A DNA stretch of 64,000 nt, from NCBI GenBank assembly GCA_902789395.1, contig CADANY010000010.1, forward strand, positions 1 through 64,000. Reading direction: 5' to 3'. The DNA comes from an uncultured Bacteroidia bacterium. Lineage in GTDB: Bacteria > Bacteroidota > Bacteroidia > Bacteroidales > UBA932. The notes below the pieces were generated by a model. The model had not been told where the DNA came from and did no database searches. It saw only the letters and a list, made by a program, of their open reading frames with translations. The translations under genes were made by a program, and so were the position numbers. Positions 62,370 to 64,000 of this stretch are shown one piece after another. Numbering within the stretch: the stretch's first letter is position 1; each line of letters starts with the position of its first letter.

Positions 62370-64000
62370 TTATTCAACAACTGCCGTGCCTTTATTGAAG
62401 TCAAGGATGACCTTCTTGCCGGCCTCAACCGTAACGCGGTCCTGGTCGCCGCCCTTGCCGCGGTAGGCGATCTTTCCGTCGAAGAAGACGAACTCGCGGG
62501 TCCACCAGTCGCTGGCCGCAGCGGAGCTCTCCGCATACAGACGGATCTCACCGGTTCCGGTCGTCGTTCCGACGACCTTGTCACCTTCGACCGTGAAGGC
62601 TACCGGGTCGGCAGACCAGCCGCCGAAGCAGTCGCCCTTGCCGTAGACTTTGGCCGGTTCGACGACAACTTTGCCGTTTTCTGCATCAATATAGATCATA
62701 TAGACGCCATTCTCGGCGACAAAGCAGTTCCCGCCGTCGACGGTAAACCCGGAATCATTGCCGAGACCGGTGAAGTCTCCGCCCCACTCCTTCTTGGAGT
62801 TGAACTTGAAACCTTTCCCCGCCTCAATGTAACGGATCGCCCAGAAATGACCGTCTTTGGTGTTGACCGGAGTCATGTTGACAATATAATCCGCATTCCA
62901 GTCCCAGCCGCCGACACCGTCACCGATGATATACATGTTCTCGGGGAGCGTCGGGGTTTCGCCTTCGCCCTTGATCTGGGCCGTTCCGGCATTGAAGTCG
63001 AGGACGACTTCCTGTCCGGCTCTCACGGAGACACCCTGCAGTTCATCCATCAGACGGCAGACAATCTTTCCGTCAATCGCATTGAATTCGCGGGTCCACC
63101 AGCCGGAAGTCGAGATCGAGGACTCGACGTACATCCGGAGATTGGCCGTCTTGGAGACGGTAACCTTGAGGGTCTTCCCGTCAGCCTTGAAACGTGCTTC
63201 TTCCATCGCCTCGGTCCAGCCGCCGAAGGCGTCTCCGATGCCGTAAACACGGGCCGGCTCGACATGGACGATACTGCGTTTCATATCGATATGGACCAGA
63301 TAGAAACCATCCTCGGAAACGACACAGTTGCCGCCGTCCTCGGTAAAGCCTTCATTGGTATCAAGGCCCCAGAAGTCGCCGCCCCACTCTCTCTTGGAGT
63401 TGAACTTGAAGCCCTGTCCGGCCGTGAAGTAACGGACTGTCCAGAACTGACCTTCCGCATCTGCGCCCCAGTCGGGATTGTGCAGGACAGGCGTCATCTC
63501 GACAACGCCGGTGGAATTCCAGTCCCAGCCGCCGAATTCCGAGCCGATCATATACAGATGGGCCGGGAAGTTGAGTGCCTTGACAGAATAGGTCTGATCC
63601 AGCAGGTTAAGGGTAATGGTATAATAGACAGCTTCTTCGGTAGCAGGTCCGACATTGAAGGCACCGATCTGGTCGTTATGGGCCATCACGAAGGTTCCTT
63701 CATAAGCGGTTTCGCCGTTCTCGGCGGCTCCGATGAACGTTCCGTTCCAGAAAGCGTCCCCGCGATCATAAGCGGATCCGGGTGCGATCTTGAACCAGTT
63801 ATCGGCACGGTTACCGTTCTCATCGACCGGAGCCGGAATCGTTACGGAAATGACCGGATCATCATAGTAATCGCCGCCTTTGTTGGTCAGCTCATAGGTT
63901 TTGTCCGTATTGCTCCAGCCATTGGCCGCACCAATGTAATAATAGTGGTCCTCGAGGACAGGGGCCTCGGGGGTAACCTTGATCTCGAATTCATTGGATT
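62370..64000 (-). CDS. SusE/SusF-like outer-membrane starch-binding protein (5' end outside window)
   Basis: At least 543 residues; the frame is open to the right edge, so the start lies beyond 64000. The visible part is a string of SusE/F-type carbohydrate-binding modules: YYYIGAANGW near the edge, then LYMIGSEFGGWDWN, VYGIGDAFGGW, MYIIGDGVGGWDWN and VYGKGDCFGGW. Two adjacent modules have been duplicated as a unit of about 207 residues. Each has aromatic-rich strands (GFKFNSKREWGGDF, STSGWWTREFN) that fit glucan-binding surfaces. Such lipoproteins hold starch at the cell surface. It heads the Sus operon within the window; susC/susD probably lie just outside. Confidence 0.88.
   Translation of the reverse strand, partial: SNEFEIKVTPEAPVLEDHYYYIGAANGWSNTDKTYELTNKGGDYYDDPVISVTIPAPVDENGNRADNWFKIAPGSAYDRGDAFWNGTFIGAAENGETAYEGTFVMAHNDQIGAFNVGPATEEAVYYTITLNLLDQTYSVKALNFPAHLYMIGSEFGGWDWNSTGVVEMTPVLHNPDWGADAEGQFWTVRYFTAGQGFKFNSKREWGGDFWGLDTNEGFTEDGGNCVVSEDGFYLVHIDMKRSIVHVEPARVYGIGDAFGGWTEAMEEARFKADGKTLKVTVSKTANLRMYVESSISTSGWWTREFNAIDGKIVCRLMDELQGVSVRAGQEVVLDFNAGTAQIKGEGETPTLPENMYIIGDGVGGWDWNADYIVNMTPVNTKDGHFWAIRYIEAGKGFKFNSKKEWGGDFTGLGNDSGFTVDGGNCFVAENGVYMIYIDAENGKVVVEPAKVYGKGDCFGGWSADPVAFTVEGDKVVGTTTGTGEIRLYAESSAAASDWWTREFVFFDGKIAYRGKGGDQDRVTVEAGKKVILDFNKGTAVVE

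Overview
The window looks like a chromosome segment from a Bacteroidales bacterium (phylum Bacteroidota), probably an uncultured gut or rumen-type lineage of fairly high GC (roughly 55-57% by eye). The evidence is: many genes preceded by the Bacteroidota promoter TTTG/TTG-N19-20-TAnnTTTG and lacking Shine-Dalgarno sequences; lipoprotein-rich content; Bacteroidota-restricted families (DUF3822, DUF6913, SusE/SusG-like proteins, PA14-containing GH31); and the order tRNA-Thr/Tyr/Gly/Thr-tuf-tRNA-Trp-secE-nusG-rplKAJL-rpoBC. I cannot name a genus.

Layout. 1-0.9 kb: low-GC ends of an accessory unit (a 3' gene fragment and a small membrane protein). 0.95-4.1 kb: DUF362 protein, NimA-like flavoprotein, a membrane protein and a class A acid phosphatase lipoprotein. 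4.2-9.8 kb: small protein, patatin-Omp85 phospholipase and a GH31 glycosidase with a PA14 insert. 9.8-11.7 kb (minus): rsmD, DUF3822 and a single-anchor protein. 11.8-17.8 kb (plus): a tight operon of nrnA, two FKBP-type lipoproteins, a MATE exporter, a cytidylate-kinase-like protein and a serine hydrolase, followed by an apparently highly expressed small protein. 18.4-21.2 kb (minus): two tandem MFS transporters. 21.3-23.2 kb: dxs.

23.2-36.2 kb is the core information-processing block: four tRNAs, tuf, tRNA-Trp, secE, nusG, four 50S protein genes, rpoB and rpoC, with a strong promoter in front, hairpins after tuf and after rplL, and a terminator after rpoC. 36.3-43.98 kb holds a lipoprotein, cysS, xth, another lipoprotein, a minus-strand operon (PfkB kinase, DUF6913, small multidrug export protein) and a flippase-like membrane protein. 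44.2-45.1 kb encodes a RAYT-like HUH/Y1 transposase. 45.2-50.9 kb is a complete MacAB-TolC-type tripartite efflux operon, followed by a convergent nucleoside kinase.

52.7-56.66 kb is a low-GC graveyard of RHS C-terminal cassettes: partial RHS cores sharing an exact 98-bp repeat, a putative metallopeptidase toxin tail with an exported candidate immunity lipoprotein, a broken second tail followed by an exported MORN/YwqK-like protein, and a third RHS scrap abutting the next operon. 56.66-64 kb (minus) is a starch-utilisation (Sus) operon: a SusE/F-like glycan-binding protein (cut by the window edge), a SusG-like surface amylase with a BACON domain, a second GH13 lipoprotein and a SusA-like GH13 enzyme.

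The most unusual signals are (i) two copies of a roughly 120-bp intergenic repeat, each just 3' of a stop codon, that fold into a long closing stem with three inner hairpins whose stems differ by compensatory changes, in a window that also has a RAYT-like transposase, and (ii) the RHS toxin/immunity cassette array with a junction at an 8-bp tandem duplication.
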